From: Flavobacteriales bacterium
GTDB lineage: Bacteria; Bacteroidota; Bacteroidia; Flavobacteriales; Flavobacteriaceae
Assembly: GCA_027066365.1 (NCBI GenBank)
Contig: JAMONV010000002.1
Span: 1 to 58,194 of the forward strand
Reading direction: 5' to 3'
Length of the DNA: 58,194 bases
Shown here: positions 9,656 to 19,299 of the stretch, in pieces
Layout of the letters: every line of letters begins with the position of its first letter
How positions within the stretch are numbered: position 1 is the first letter of the stretch
Notes under the pieces: model-generated
The model's database searches: none
Told to the model about the DNA's origin: nothing
What the model saw: the letters and a program-made list of their open reading frames with translations, nothing else
Translations under genes and position numbers: made by a program

Positions 9656-10327
9656 TCATTCAAACCATGTACCAATAACCGCGGCACTGGCGCCGGCTTC
9701 ACGATACATCTCCAATAACGAAAAATCGCGTATGCCTCCCCCCACTATCACGGGAATATCCACCGCTTTCGAAACCCTCCGGACAATTTCAAGCGATACG
9801 GGAATATCGGCACCACTTCCCGCTTCCAAATAAACCGCATCCATGCCCATAAATTGACCGGCCAAAGCCGTTGCCACCACTAATTCAGGCTTATCCTGCG
9901 GCAAAGGAACCGTTTGCGTTATATATTGAACGGTAGACAAACGCCCACCGTCAATCAAGAGATAAGCCACGGATACAACCGGCATTTGCCAACGCTTAAT
10001 CAAAGGAGCGGCCTTCACCTGCTGACCGACTAAATATTCGGAATTGCGCCCCGATAGTAAAGTCAAAAACAAAACCGCATCCGCAACAGGCGTTAATTGC
10101 GCATAATCTCCCGGAAAAAGCAAAACGGGCATCGAAAAATGCTTCTTCAAAAAACGAACGGTTTTTTCCGTATTGCCCCGTGATATAAAACTTCCGCCTA
10201 CAAAAAACATAGAAACCGAAATCCGGTTTATTTTTTCCTTAAACCCTTCGATATCCGTTTCGTCAAACCGGTCAGGATCCACCAAAACCACCGTTTTAAA
10301 GCCATCCTTGGTAAAAAAATCCTTCAT
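9656..10327 (-). CDS. Geranylgeranylglyceryl-phosphate synthase-family (GGGPS/PcrB-like) prenyltransferase
   Basis: TIM-barrel enzyme expected to transfer a polyprenyl group to sn-glycerol-1-phosphate. In archaea this begins ether-lipid synthesis; Bacteroidota carry homologues. The 223-residue product has LVDPDRF near residue 15, VGGSFISRGN near 43, a VYLEAGSGA motif near 165 and the phosphate-binding VIVGGGIRD near 195, all typical of the family. It is slightly shorter than the usual 240-250 residues, mainly at the N-terminus. It is a single-gene unit divergent from holB. Confidence 0.88.
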   Translation of the reverse strand: MKDFFTKDGFKTVVLVDPDRFDETDIEGFKEKINRISVSMFFVGGSFISRGNTEKTVRFLKKHFSMPVLLFPGDYAQLTPVADAVLFLTLLSGRNSEYLVGQQVKAAPLIKRWQMPVVSVAYLLIDGGRLSTVQYITQTVPLPQDKPELVVATALAGQFMGMDAVYLEAGSGADIPVSLEIVRRVSKAVDIPVIVGGGIRDFSLLEMYREAGASAAVIGTWFE

Positions 10328-10355
10328 ATTTCTCCGAAATGCTTAACTTTATGGC

Positions 10356-11480
10356 ATGCAATTTAAGGATATTCAAATTCACGAACAACTCTTATCCATG
10401 TGGCAAAAAAGCTTGCAAAACAAGCGATTGCCACATACGATTCTACTATCGGGCAACACCGGATACGGCAGCTTGTTTCTGGCATTAAAGCTCGCCTCTA
10501 TGATTTTATGCAAAGAAGACCCCCATTGCAAGGAACAAACCGGTAAATTCATCCACCCCGATTTGCATTTTATTTTCCCCAGCGTCACAAGCAAATACGG
10601 TGCTTCCGTATCCTCCGAAAATTATATGGAACATTGGCACGAATTTCTTCGCCGAAATCCTTTCGGTTCCTATCGAGATTGGCTCAAATTTATCGAATCC
10701 GGCGACAAAGAAGGATTAATCCGTGTGAAAGATGCCGAAAATCTGTCGAAAAAAATTTACCGGTATCCTATTCTTGCCCGAAACAAAGTGGTTTTGATCT
10801 GGTTGGCCGATAAAATGAATACCGTCACGGCCAATAAATTACTCAAAGTCTTGGAAGAACCGCCTCAAGACACACATTTTATCCTCACCACCGAAAACGA
10901 AAAACTCCTTTTGCCAACCGTATTATCCCGATGCGTTATTTACCGCGTGCCCCCGGTCGCTAAAGAAGAAATGCTAAAAAACATCCTGACATTCAACCCC
11001 GAAATACCCCGTCACAAAGCAATGGAATGGGCAACTGCCGCCGAAGGAAACCTCAATAAAGCGCTTCAATACCTCCGCGAAGAAGACCCGAACGCCGAAT
11101 TCAAAAAATATTTCGTAGAATGGGTCAGGACGGCTTGGACAGCCCTTAAGCGGCCCAAAGCCATCAACGAATTAACCGATTGGACGGAACGAATCACCAG
11201 CGAATCCAAAATATTTCAACAATCGTTTTTACTTTTCAGCCTTGAAGTTTTTCGCGAAGCCTACCTCATCAATAAAGGCATCTGGACCAACGGCTTTACC
11301 GATTTTTCCCGCGAAAATTTCATGCTCAATCGATTTGCTCCATACATTCACGACCGCAATATCGAAAAACTGCAAAAACTCCTCAGCGAAACCGCCTATC
11401 AACTCAGCCGGAATACGCACCCCAAAATCACCTTCCTGAATCTATCCATCAAAATCACACGCTTATTACATCAAAAATAA
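10356..11480 (+). CDS. holB: DNA polymerase III delta' subunit (clamp loader)
   Basis: Clamp-loader subunit that helps load the beta clamp (DnaN, encoded at 23.5 kb). The 374-residue protein has a RuvB/AAA-like N-terminal domain. The P-loop position reads SGNTGYGSLFLA (degenerate, no GKT), as expected of the non-hydrolysing delta' subunit. It also has the sensor-type KLLKVLEEPPQDTHFILTTE near residue 160 and SRCVIYRV near 190. Bacterial zinc-module cysteines are largely missing (CKEDPHC only). It diverges from the GGGPS gene with 28 nt between starts. Confidence 0.9.
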   Translation: MQFKDIQIHEQLLSMWQKSLQNKRLPHTILLSGNTGYGSLFLALKLASMILCKEDPHCKEQTGKFIHPDLHFIFPSVTSKYGASVSSENYMEHWHEFLRRNPFGSYRDWLKFIESGDKEGLIRVKDAENLSKKIYRYPILARNKVVLIWLADKMNTVTANKLLKVLEEPPQDTHFILTTENEKLLLPTVLSRCVIYRVPPVAKEEMLKNILTFNPEIPRHKAMEWATAAEGNLNKALQYLREEDPNAEFKKYFVEWVRTAWTALKRPKAINELTDWTERITSESKIFQQSFLLFSLEVFREAYLINKGIWTNGFTDFSRENFMLNRFAPYIHDRNIEKLQKLLSETAYQLSRNTHPKITFLNLSIKITRLLHQK

Positions 11481-11584
11481 AATCTATTAAAGCTCCTTCC
11501 CCACCGGTTAAACAATCAAAACTTCAAAAATTACTTCAAAAAATTCCAGTTTGTAATAACCCGAAATACGGCTAAACTCTTGTC

Positions 11585-12652
11585 TTACAAAAATTTATAA
11601 CCAACCGACAACTGACCGCCCGCAAATTTTCCCAAGTGCAAATCGAATCGCAAATCCACACTGTTCCAATTAAAATACACACCTCCCTCAAAGGAAAACA
11701 ACACGGCACTGGCTTGAACATTCAATGGATCGTCTATATCCGTGGCCACCACGGAAATCAAACCCCCGGCACTTTCATAAACGGGATAACGACCTTTCAA
11801 TTGAAGTAAAGCGGAGCCCACACTCAAATTCGTCCCCGCATACAAAGTTAAAATCTCATTGGCATGCCATCCGAAATGCGTACCCAAACCTACGGAATGA
11901 AAATCCAGTAAAAATTTTTGATTGTCATAAGGTCCCGTATGCGAACCCGTCATACTTACATTCACATGAACACCCTCCGGCGTTACATTCAAATGTTCAT
12001 ATCCATGAAAATAACCGTAGGTCAAAGAAACACTCAAATCGTATTTTTCGTCATCAAACCAATCGAACCATTGCAACAAATCCTGCTGATAACCCGCTCT
12101 TAGCATAAACATATTCAAATCGGTCGTAGGCACTTTCACTAAAGGAATAAATCCGAATTTCGCCACACCGTACTTGCCTAAATAATAATTCATCGTCAAA
12201 TACGGCAAAATTATTCCCGAATAACCACTCCCTTTCGGGGATTCAAAGGAAAATAACGGACGACCAAATAAATCCTTTTTCTTGGATACGATAGTAACCG
12301 TTTTCAGCGAATCACCCAAAATCGTTCGCGCTTCTGCATTATCCGGTTCTTCAGGTTCCACGGTCTGCAAAGACAATGCATTCAAATCGTAGGTGCGTAA
12401 ACTTGAAGGCGCCTGCAAATAAATGGATTGCAAACCAATGCTCAATCGCTTATGTCCGTTTTTATTAAATACCGTAAACTGCCCGCCGGACAACGACTGG
12501 ATCAAAATTTGATTGGCCGGTTGCGTGTATGCCTTAATCAAAGTGTTGGCATCTTCCAAGCCGAGCTTAACGTAAGCGGCAGAGTTTCCATAATATTGAG
12601 CCCTAAGATTTAAGAAAAATATAGCCACAAAAAAAACAAATATTTTTTTCAT
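11585..12652 (-). CDS. Outer-membrane beta-barrel protein of unknown function (DUF6588-like)
   Basis: A 355-residue secreted protein with a clear signal peptide ending in LRAQYYG. It contains many alternating strands (for example FKGG/GVHVNVSM-type repeats), a repeated FGWHANEILTLYAG strand and a C-terminal aromatic strand LSVGYKFL typical of barrel insertion. The N-terminal ANTLIKAYTQPANQ segment resembles barrel proteins listed as DUF6588; that naming is from memory and tentative. It stands alone between holB (convergent) and the ribosomal operon terminator. Confidence 0.65.
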   Translation of the reverse strand: MKKIFVFFVAIFFLNLRAQYYGNSAAYVKLGLEDANTLIKAYTQPANQILIQSLSGGQFTVFNKNGHKRLSIGLQSIYLQAPSSLRTYDLNALSLQTVEPEEPDNAEARTILGDSLKTVTIVSKKKDLFGRPLFSFESPKGSGYSGIILPYLTMNYYLGKYGVAKFGFIPLVKVPTTDLNMFMLRAGYQQDLLQWFDWFDDEKYDLSVSLTYGYFHGYEHLNVTPEGVHVNVSMTGSHTGPYDNQKFLLDFHSVGLGTHFGWHANEILTLYAGTNLSVGSALLQLKGRYPVYESAGGLISVVATDIDDPLNVQASAVLFSFEGGVYFNWNSVDLRFDLHLGKFAGGQLSVGYKFL

Positions 12653-12713
12653 GATTGTTTTTTTTACAATATTACAAAAACAATTCGTCTTTTCTTGCCG
12701 CTTGTATAATAAA

Positions 12714-12735
12714 AACCCCGCCTAAAGGCAGGGTT
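12714..12735 (-). terminator. Terminator of the rpsF-rpsR-rplI operon
   Basis: Inverted repeat of 10 bp with one G-U pair (12714-12723 with 12726-12735), followed on the minus strand by a T-rich stretch. It lies 46 nt past the rplI stop. Confidence 0.82.
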
Positions 12736-12781
12736 TAGATTTCATCGTTTCGGATATAAAAATCTAACAAATTTCACTAAC

Positions 12782-13285
12782 TTATTCTTCGGAAGCTGCT
12801 TCTTCGGGCCGGGATTCCGCTTCATCCTTTGCACTTTCTTCCGCTTTAATCACCTCAAAAGGAAGTTCGATCTGAACTTCGCGATGAAGACGAATCACGG
12901 CCGTATATTTCCCCAGACGTTTTACATTGCCACCGATCACTTTAATAAATTTCCGTTCAAGTTCGATTCCTTTTTCGGCCAATGCTTTCTGCAAATCGGC
13001 ATTGTTAATCGAACCGAATAATTTACCCAGTTTTCCGGCCTTGGCCGAAATTTTAATTTCCAAAGATTGGATTTGTTCGGCCAACTTTTTGGCTTGTTCA
13101 ATCAAATCTTTTTCTTTATGTGCTCTTTGACGGAGCTTTTCGGCCAATTCTTTTTTCGCCGAAGGTGTAGCTAATATGGCAAAACCTTGGGGAATCAAAT
13201 AATTGCGTGCATAGCCGTTTTTTACTTGCACGATATCATCTTTAAAGCCCAAATTTTCTACGTCTTTCAATAAAATAATTTCCAT
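12782..13285 (-). CDS. rplI: 50S ribosomal protein L9
   Basis: Large-subunit ribosomal protein of 167 residues. It has the N-terminal L9 signature MEIILLKDVENLGFKDD, VKNGYARNYLIPQG near residue 22, a long connecting helix and a C-terminal domain, then a short acidic tail rich in Glu/Ala absent from many homologues. It is the last gene of rpsF-rpsR-rplI, 7 nt after rpsR. Confidence 0.98.
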   Translation of the reverse strand: MEIILLKDVENLGFKDDIVQVKNGYARNYLIPQGFAILATPSAKKELAEKLRQRAHKEKDLIEQAKKLAEQIQSLEIKISAKAGKLGKLFGSINNADLQKALAEKGIELERKFIKVIGGNVKRLGKYTAVIRLHREVQIELPFEVIKAEESAKDEAESRPEEAASEE

Positions 13286-13292
13286 AGCACGC

Positions 13293-13586
13293 TTATTTTA
13301 ACATATCCGTTACAAAAGGCAACAACGCCAAATGGCGTGCCCGCTTTATCGCTTTGGCTACTCGACGCTGATTTTTCAAGCTCAGTCCCGTAATCCGGCG
13401 CGGCAATATTTTGCCTTGCTCGTTCAAAAATTGCAACAAGAAATCGGGATCCTTGTAATCCACGTATTTAATTCCCCACTTTTTCAGACGATCGGTCTTT
13501 TTAACCTTCTTCTTGGTTTCAATGTCCAGCGGAGTTAAATATCTGATTTCGGTCTCTTTCTTTCCGGAATTTTCCAAAATCGACAT
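13293..13586 (-). CDS. rpsR: 30S ribosomal protein S18
   Basis: Small-subunit protein of 97 residues with the S18 core [21 protein letters not shown] and [20 protein letters not shown]. The N-terminal 25 residues are longer than in E. coli S18, as usual in this phylum. It lies 5 nt after rpsF. Confidence 0.98.
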   Translation of the reverse strand: MSILENSGKKETEIRYLTPLDIETKKKVKKTDRLKKWGIKYVDYKDPDFLLQFLNEQGKILPRRITGLSLKNQRRVAKAIKRARHLALLPFVTDMLK

Positions 13587-13591
13587 AAGGC

Positions 13592-13939
13592 TTAGGCTTT
13601 AGATTTTTGTTGCATTTTCTTACGACGTTTTTCCGCCCACTCGGCGGCATATTTATCAAGCTTCACTACTAAGTGACGCATCACTCTTTCGTCACGACGG
13701 AATTCCAAATCGAGACGTGCAATCAAATCCGGATCGGCTTTAAATTCTATCAAATGATAGAATCCGGTTTTTTTGTGTTGAATGGGGTAAGCTAATTTTT
13801 TCAGCCCCCAATCTTCTTCCCAAATGATTTCCGCACCTTTTTCCGTTAGAAAATCGCGGAATTTCTTAACTGCTTCCTTTACCTGATCTTCAGATAAAAC
13901 GGGAGTTAAAATGAAAACAGTTTCGTAATGATTCTTCAT
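13592..13939 (-). CDS. rpsF: 30S ribosomal protein S6
   Basis: Small-subunit protein of 115 residues that pairs with S18. It has [14 protein letters not shown] at the N-terminus, [20 protein letters not shown] near residue 46 and [14 protein letters not shown] near 85. ATG 13939 (MKNHYETV) is chosen over an in-frame start 18 nt upstream because it matches the family N-terminus. No ssb or priB gene sits between rpsF and rpsR. Confidence 0.97.
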   Translation of the reverse strand: MKNHYETVFILTPVLSEDQVKEAVKKFRDFLTEKGAEIIWEEDWGLKKLAYPIQHKKTGFYHLIEFKADPDLIARLDLEFRRDERVMRHLVVKLDKYAAEWAEKRRKKMQQKSKA

Positions 13940-14008
13940 CTTTTGGTTTTTATTCAAAGTTCAATTGGCGTGCAAATATACGGCTTTTTCTTTTTTTATC
14001 AAAAAGGT

Positions 14009-14776
14009 TTATTCCTTTAATATTTTATAGATTCCGACTTTTCCTTCGCTTTTTACCTTGATTATGTATTGTCCTTTAGGATACGATTGCATGGAAACCG
14101 GAAACACGAGATTTTCGCTGTGATAAACTCTTCGTCCTTTCAAATCATATATTTCGAAACGGTCTATGATTTTATTCGCCTTCAAATACAATTGTTCTTT
14201 CACGGGATTGGGATAAAACATAATTCCCGGAATGGTTTTCTCACGCACAGCCGTAGTATTTTCGGCAAAGGACCAGTGAAATAGGGCCGGCGTGTCACCC
14301 GAGCTGGAATTGTCGGCATTGGTGGCATTGATAGCCGCATAAAAAGTAATCGTTCCCTGACCCGACGCAGGCGCTTGCCACGTAAAATTCCATTGCGATT
14401 GACGCGTACCGGACGAAGTGTGAGCAATATATTGACCCGCATTGAGCGTTTGTGTGTTTCCGTCCGTATTGGAAAATGCACCCGCTTTTTGGCGATTGGC
14501 ATTTTCGGCCGTCATCTCAAAACCATGCTTATTGGAGGCCGACGAAGGCTGAAGCGTTAAATGATAAGTCTGTCCCGGAACATAACCCGTAGCGGGAATA
14601 TCCGTCGTCAATTGTGCACTTACATTATACGTATTGGCCGGCGAGTGACAAGCAGTGCAATAATGATTGTTATCGCCCGGCGATCCCGTATACCCGGACG
14701 GCGGCCCCGAATTGTATGCCAAAAATATAACCGCAGCCAAAGGAATTGACATAAAAGCTTGTAGTTTTTTTCTCAT
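14009..14776 (-). CDS. T9SS-sorted secreted protein with Reeler/choice-of-anchor-V-like domain and CxxCH motif
   Basis: A 255-residue secreted protein with a signal peptide (residues 1-21). Near residue 40 it has a CTACHSP motif, in the form of a c-type heme site. A beta-sandwich follows that resembles Reeler/choice-of-anchor V domains (PGQTYHLTL, NKHGFEMTA, WNFTWQAP, FYAAINATN). The last 75 residues form a T9SS type A sorting domain (FYPNPVKEQLYLK through VYHSENLVFPV to GIYKILKE). It is therefore expected to be exported to the surface by the type IX system. The heme is possible, not proven; these domain families commonly carry this motif. Confidence 0.82.
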   Translation of the reverse strand: MRKKLQAFMSIPLAAVIFLAYNSGPPSGYTGSPGDNNHYCTACHSPANTYNVSAQLTTDIPATGYVPGQTYHLTLQPSSASNKHGFEMTAENANRQKAGAFSNTDGNTQTLNAGQYIAHTSSGTRQSQWNFTWQAPASGQGTITFYAAINATNADNSSSGDTPALFHWSFAENTTAVREKTIPGIMFYPNPVKEQLYLKANKIIDRFEIYDLKGRRVYHSENLVFPVSMQSYPKGQYIIKVKSEGKVGIYKILKE

Positions 14777-14812
14777 AAATGCAATTTTTGTAACAAATAT
14801 ATCAAAAAAATA

Positions 14813-14837
14813 AAACCGGCGTTTTGTTTGCCGGTTT
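14813..14837 (-). terminator. Terminator of rpmH, overlapping its stop codon
   Basis: Inverted repeat of 8 bp (14813-14820 with 14830-14837) followed on the minus strand by a T-rich tract. The stem includes two bases of the rpmH stop codon, so the ribosome ends inside the hairpin. Confidence 0.78.
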
Positions 14838-14994
14838 ATCGTTTGTTGAAAATTTCAGACGAAACGGTTAATCGCTTCCTGCCTTTTTTTCTGCGTCGTG
14901 CAAGCACGGCACGTCCCCATCGCGTTTGCATACGTTTGCGAAATCCGTGCGTATTTCGGCGCTTCCTCTTCGACGGCTGATATGTTCTTTTCAT
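14836..14994 (-). CDS. rpmH: 50S ribosomal protein L34
   Basis: A 52-residue basic protein that is unmistakably L34: [19 protein letters not shown] at the start and [21 protein letters not shown] in the middle. Its length is normal for Bacteroidota. It is a single-gene unit with its own -7 element 39 nt upstream and a terminator overlapping the stop. rnpA, often next to rpmH in other bacteria, is not here. Confidence 0.98.
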   Translation of the reverse strand: MKRTYQPSKRKRRNTHGFRKRMQTRWGRAVLARRRKKGRKRLTVSSEIFNKR

Positions 14995-15032
14995 CGGAAT
15001 AAAATTTTCAAAATCAAATCGGTTTCGGTTGG

Positions 15033-15040
15033 CAAAGGTA
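15033..15040 (-). promoter_or_regulatory. Bacteroidota -7 element (TACCTTTG) for rpmH
   Basis: On the minus strand TACCTTTGCC fits the -7 consensus very closely and lies 39 nt before the rpmH start. The TTG nearest upstream is too close (12 nt) to be the -33 element, so that half is uncertain. Confidence 0.55.
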
Positions 15041-15275
15041 AGATTTTTTTTCCAATTCTAAAAACCGAAAGTTTTATTGCCCGGTTTTATCTTCAATCAA
15101 CAAATCAAATGCTGCGGACTATATTAAAGAATTTTCTCACGCTCTCGGTAGCCGTCTTTTTCGCATCTTTCATTTGTTAAAATTAAAAGGATTTTTTTCG
15201 ATAATCTCCGGCAGGAAACAAATATTTATTTCTCATATACCATCAGTTTGGCTGTGTTAGCGAATTCGTTTATCC
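15041..15275. other. Intergenic stretch with no recognised gene
   Basis: The region between the rpmH promoter and the MerR gene stop. A 23-codon open frame on the plus strand (15108-15180) encodes a hydrophobic peptide ending in Cys, but it has no clear start signal. I see no convincing terminator for the MerR/M23 unit here. Confidence 0.4.
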
Positions 15276-15623
15276 TCAACCTTTCGGATCAGCTTTTGAC
15301 AATTGATTTTTGAGCTGCTTCAGGAAGGACTTCAATTTTTCCAAATCTTCGATTATTTGTTGTTTTTCTTTAATTTGTTTGCGCTGATATTTGAGTTTTT
15401 GACGCGCCCCTTCGATGGTATATTTTTCGTCTTTAAGGAGAAATTTGATTAATTTGAGGGTTTCGAGGCTTTCCCTGCGATATAGTCTTTTGTTATTGCG
15501 TTTTACAGGTTTTATATAACCGCCGAAGGCCTTTTCCCAAAACCGGAGCGTGGAAGCATTAACACCGAGTATTTGGGCCACTTCCCCGATTTTATAATAG
15601 TCTTTGTCGGGATATTCGTCCAT
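15276..15623 (-). CDS. MerR-family HTH regulator
   Basis: A 115-residue DNA-binding protein with a MerR-type winged helix: YYKIGEVAQILGVNASTLRFWEKAF at residues 9-33, then YRRESLETLKLIKFLL. A Lys/Glu-rich coiled coil follows from about residue 75. It has no effector-binding domain or metal-binding cysteines, so the signal is unknown. It follows the M23 peptidase gene by 7 nt, a pairing often seen in Bacteroidota. Confidence 0.88.
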   Translation of the reverse strand: MDEYPDKDYYKIGEVAQILGVNASTLRFWEKAFGGYIKPVKRNNKRLYRRESLETLKLIKFLLKDEKYTIEGARQKLKYQRKQIKEKQQIIEDLEKLKSFLKQLKNQLSKADPKG

Positions 15624-15630
15624 GATGACA

Positions 15631-16590
15631 TTAATCGAGAGATTGCTTGGCTTGCTTGGAGATTTGAATCAAGCGCTCATAATCTTGCGCGTTGAGGTCG
15701 CGGTAGAAATAATAAACGGGGTTGACGGGCTTGCCTTTGTAGTGCACTTCATAGTGTAAGTGCGGACCGGTGGAAAGACCGGTGTTTCCCACATATCCTA
15801 TAATTTGTCCGCGTTTGACTTTTTGCCCTTTTTTGACGGCCATTTTCGACATGTGTGCATAAACGGTCACGTAACCGAAGCCGTGATCTATTTTTACGTG
15901 TTTTCCGAAGCCCGAACCGCGTCCGGCATAAATCACCGTTCCGTCGCCGGTGGCATAAATAGGGGTTCCGATACGGGCGGTAAAATCCAATCCGTTATGG
16001 GGTCGCCAAATTTTAAGAATCGGATGAAAACGCATTCCGAAGCCGGAAGCAATACGTTTCAGATCTTTGTTTTCGACCGGTTGAATGGCGGGTATATGGG
16101 CTAAGAATTTTTCCTTTTCTTTGGCCAATTTGATTAATTCGTCGAACGATTTGGATTGAACGGTTAATTTTTGTGCTAAGATGTCGGTTTTTTTGTAAAG
16201 TTTTTTGATGGCGTCTTCTTCGGAAATATTTCCTAAATTATCGTAGAAATCACTACCTCCGAAACCGGCTTCACGGATATCGTCGGCAATGGGTTCGGCT
16301 TCAAATAAAAGTCGATAAAGGTTTTTATCGCGTTTTTGAATATCGGTCAAAACGCTATTGAGTAAATTCATTTTCTTATCGAGCACTTGCATGTGCAATT
16401 TCAAATCCTGATTTTCACGTTTCAAGGCTAATTCTTCGGGCGTGTCGATGTATTTGGGAATGATAATAAAGCCAAGCAACATAAAAAGCATTCCGGCCAG
16501 CACAAAAACAATGAAATCCTTAAATCGATTATGTTTTACGGGAACATATTCAAGCTTGTGATGATCGTATATGTATTTTTGTTTAGCCAT
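15631..16590 (-). CDS. M23-family membrane-anchored peptidoglycan metallopeptidase
   Basis: Cell-wall endopeptidase of the LytM/M23 type, 319 residues. It has a cytoplasmic basic start, one transmembrane helix (about 26-44), a coiled coil (about 50-85) and a C-terminal LytM domain. The zinc-binding motifs are intact: PHNGLDF (HxxxD) near residue 207 and GPHLHYE (HxH) near 283. It is expected to cut cross-links in the periplasm. It is divergent from alaS with 66 nt between starts and is followed by the MerR gene. Confidence 0.92.
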   Translation of the reverse strand: MAKQKYIYDHHKLEYVPVKHNRFKDFIVFVLAGMLFMLLGFIIIPKYIDTPEELALKRENQDLKLHMQVLDKKMNLLNSVLTDIQKRDKNLYRLLFEAEPIADDIREAGFGGSDFYDNLGNISEEDAIKKLYKKTDILAQKLTVQSKSFDELIKLAKEKEKFLAHIPAIQPVENKDLKRIASGFGMRFHPILKIWRPHNGLDFTARIGTPIYATGDGTVIYAGRGSGFGKHVKIDHGFGYVTVYAHMSKMAVKKGQKVKRGQIIGYVGNTGLSTGPHLHYEVHYKGKPVNPVYYFYRDLNAQDYERLIQISKQAKQSLD

Positions 16591-16598
16591 TGACGGGT

Positions 16599-16629
16599 TT
16601 GTGTGTCTAAAAATGAAAAACTAAATTTG
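16599..16629 (+). promoter_or_regulatory. Promoter of alaS
   Basis: TTG (16599-16601) and TAAATTTG (16622-16629) with a 20-nt spacer fit the Bacteroidota promoter form. Transcription would start near 16636, so an in-frame ATG at 16603 cannot be the start and ATG 16657 is used. Confidence 0.6.
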
Positions 16630-16656
16630 TCCTGCAAATTTAATAAAAATTACGTT

Positions 16657-19296
16657 ATGTTGAAAGCCAACGAGATAAGGAAAAAATTTTTGGATTTTTT
16701 TGAACAAAAAGGTCATAAAATTGTTCCTTCCGCTCCGATTGTATTAAAAAACGATCCGACTTTAATGTTCACGAATGCGGGAATGAATCAATTCAAAGAA
16801 TATTTTTTGGGCTATAAAGAGCCGGAATTCAAGCGTGTGGCGGATACGCAAAAATGCTTGCGCGTATCGGGCAAACACAACGATTTGGAAGAAGTGGGCA
16901 AAGACACTTATCACCATACGATGTTCGAGATGTTGGGGAATTGGTCGTTTGGCGATTATTTTAAAAAGGAAGCCATAGATTGGGCATGGGAATTGTTAAC
17001 CGAGGTTTACGGTCTTGATCCGAACAGGGTTTATGCGACGGTATTTGAGGGCGATAAGGAAGAAGATTTAAAGCCGGATATGGAGGCTTATGAATATTGG
17101 AAAAAACATTTACCGGAAGAAAGGATTTTATTCGGTAGTAAGAAGGATAATTTTTGGGAAATGGGTGCTACGGGGCCGTGCGGTCCTTCATCGGAAATTC
17201 ATATCGATTTGCGAGATGATGAAGAGCGTAAGCGGACACCCGGCCGTGAATTGGTGAATAAAGATCATCCCGAGGTAATTGAATTATGGAATTTGGTCTT
17301 TATTCAGAACGACCGGAAGGAGGACGGTCGTCTAGAACGTTTACCGGCCAATCATGTGGACACGGGGATGGGATTGGAAAGACTGGTAAGCGTTTTACAA
17401 GGGAAAAAATCCAACTACGATACGGACTTGTTTCAACCGTTGATCAAGGAATTGGAGATTATTTCGGGGAAAAAATACGGCGATAAGGAAGAAACGGACA
17501 TTGCTTTCCGGGTGGTGGCGGATCATGTGCGCGCCATTTCGTTTGCCATTGCCGACGGGCAGTTGCCTTCCAATACGGGGGCGGGTTATGTAATCCGCAG
17601 AATTTTGCGCCGGGCGGTTCGATACGGTTATACGTATTTGGATTTGGACAAACCTTTTATTTATATGTTGGTGCCCGTTTTGGTGAAGGAAATGGGCGAT
17701 GTTTTCCCGGAATTGAAAGCTCAGAAAAATTTGATTTTGAATGTCATTAAAGAAGAAGAGCAGGCATTTTTGCACACATTGGAACAAGGATTGCGAATGC
17801 TGGATCAGATGTTGGCAGGCTTGAGCGATAAGGTTTTGCCGGGCGAAAAAGCATTCGAATTATACGATACTTACGGCTTCCCGTATGATTTAACCGCTTT
17901 GATTGCCGGCGAAAAAGGTTATTCCGTGGACAGGGAAGGTTTTGAACGAGAAATGGCCAAGCAAAAAGCAAGGTCCAAGAAGGCTACCGAGGTGCAAACG
18001 GGAGATTGGATAGTGCTTCGTGACGATGACGAGCAAGAATTTATCGGATACGATTACACCGAAGCACAGGTGAAAATCACCAAATACCGTCAAGTCAAAT
18101 CGAAAAACGGCACTTACTATCAATTGGTATTCAACTTAACGCCTTTTTATCCCGAAGGTGGCGGTCAAACGGGTGATCGAGGAATATTAATTTCGCCCGA
18201 CGGTGATGTAGTCCATATTATCGACACCAGGAAAGAAAATAATTTGATTATTCATTTGGCTGAAACTTTGCCGTCGAACTTGAATCAAGTGTTCCGGGCA
18301 ACGGTAGACACCGAGGCAAGAGAGCGGGCGGCGGCACACCATTCGGCTACACATTTATTGCATCAAGCTCTTCGCCATATATTGGGAGCACACGTTCAGC
18401 AAAAGGGTTCTTATGTGGGGCCGGATAAATTACGCTTTGATTTTTCCCATTTTTCCAAACTAACCGAAGAAGAATTGAAAGCGGTTGAAGATTTTGTCAA
18501 TACCAAAATTGCCGAAGCCTTACCGTTAGTGGAAAAACGAAACGTCCCGATTAAAGTAGCTTTGGAAGAGGAAAAAGCGATGGCGTTTTTCGGTGAAAAA
18601 TACGGAGATACGGTTAGGGTGATTCGTTTTGGCGACCATGCCGAATTATGCGGCGGAATTCATGTAAAAAATACGGAAAAATTGTGGCATTTTAAGATTT
18701 TGAGCGAAACGGCCGTAGCAGCCGGAATAAGGCGAATAGAAGCTATGGCTGGCAAAGCCTTGAAAGATTATTTGATTGCGGAAGACCGGCTTTTGCAACA
18801 CCTCAAAAAAGCATTGAAAAACCCGGCCGATCCCGTAAAAGCAATCGAACAAATGCAGACGGAATTGAAACGTTTGCGCAAGGAAAACGAGGATTTGAAA
18901 CGCGACAAAGCGGCCATGATGATGCAAAATATCAAAGACGAAGTAAAAGAAATAGGCGACGTTAAATTCATCGCCCGTAAAGTGGATTTGGATACTTCGG
19001 CGGTGAAGAATCTTTTATTCGGCAATTTTGGTGATAAGGATAATTACGTGGTGCTTTTGGCTACCGAAGATAAAGAAAAAGGCAAAGCCGGTTTGATGCT
19101 GTATATTTCCAAAAATTTGGTGGAAAAATACGGTTTACATGCGGGGCAAATCGTGCGCGAAGCTGCCAGGAAAATTCACGGCGGAGGAGGCGGGCAACCG
19201 TTTTTTGCTTCGGCGGGCGGTAAAAATCCGGGCGGAATTCCGGGCGCATTGAAAAAAACCGAAGATTTATTGAAAACGGCCGTTGAAAAAAAATAA
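16657..19296 (+). CDS. alaS: Alanyl-tRNA synthetase
   Basis: Charges tRNA-Ala and edits mischarged Ser/Gly. The 879-residue protein has class II motifs ([15 protein letters not shown] near residue 39, the [12 protein letters not shown] region near 70). The editing domain carries the zinc ligands [11 protein letters not shown] (HxxxH) near 570 and CGGIHV near 668. The C-terminal C-Ala/DHHA1 domain ends with a [10 protein letters not shown] motif. The start at 16657 ([11 protein letters not shown]) matches the family and fits the promoter position. Confidence 0.98.
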   Translation: MLKANEIRKKFLDFFEQKGHKIVPSAPIVLKNDPTLMFTNAGMNQFKEYFLGYKEPEFKRVADTQKCLRVSGKHNDLEEVGKDTYHHTMFEMLGNWSFGDYFKKEAIDWAWELLTEVYGLDPNRVYATVFEGDKEEDLKPDMEAYEYWKKHLPEERILFGSKKDNFWEMGATGPCGPSSEIHIDLRDDEERKRTPGRELVNKDHPEVIELWNLVFIQNDRKEDGRLERLPANHVDTGMGLERLVSVLQGKKSNYDTDLFQPLIKELEIISGKKYGDKEETDIAFRVVADHVRAISFAIADGQLPSNTGAGYVIRRILRRAVRYGYTYLDLDKPFIYMLVPVLVKEMGDVFPELKAQKNLILNVIKEEEQAFLHTLEQGLRMLDQMLAGLSDKVLPGEKAFELYDTYGFPYDLTALIAGEKGYSVDREGFEREMAKQKARSKKATEVQTGDWIVLRDDDEQEFIGYDYTEAQVKITKYRQVKSKNGTYYQLVFNLTPFYPEGGGQTGDRGILISPDGDVVHIIDTRKENNLIIHLAETLPSNLNQVFRATVDTEARERAAAHHSATHLLHQALRHILGAHVQQKGSYVGPDKLRFDFSHFSKLTEEELKAVEDFVNTKIAEALPLVEKRNVPIKVALEEEKAMAFFGEKYGDTVRVIRFGDHAELCGGIHVKNTEKLWHFKILSETAVAAGIRRIEAMAGKALKDYLIAEDRLLQHLKKALKNPADPVKAIEQMQTELKRLRKENEDLKRDKAAMMMQNIKDEVKEIGDVKFIARKVDLDTSAVKNLLFGNFGDKDNYVVLLATEDKEKGKAGLMLYISKNLVEKYGLHAGQIVREAARKIHGGGGGQPFFASAGGKNPGGIPGALKKTEDLLKTAVEKK

Positions 19297-19299
19297 CCG

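Noticed and set aside
15108-15180. A 23-codon plus-strand frame ending in a hydrophobic run with Cys
   Set aside because: Resembles a lipoprotein signal by chance; no start signal, no downstream body, and it lies behind the rpmH promoter.
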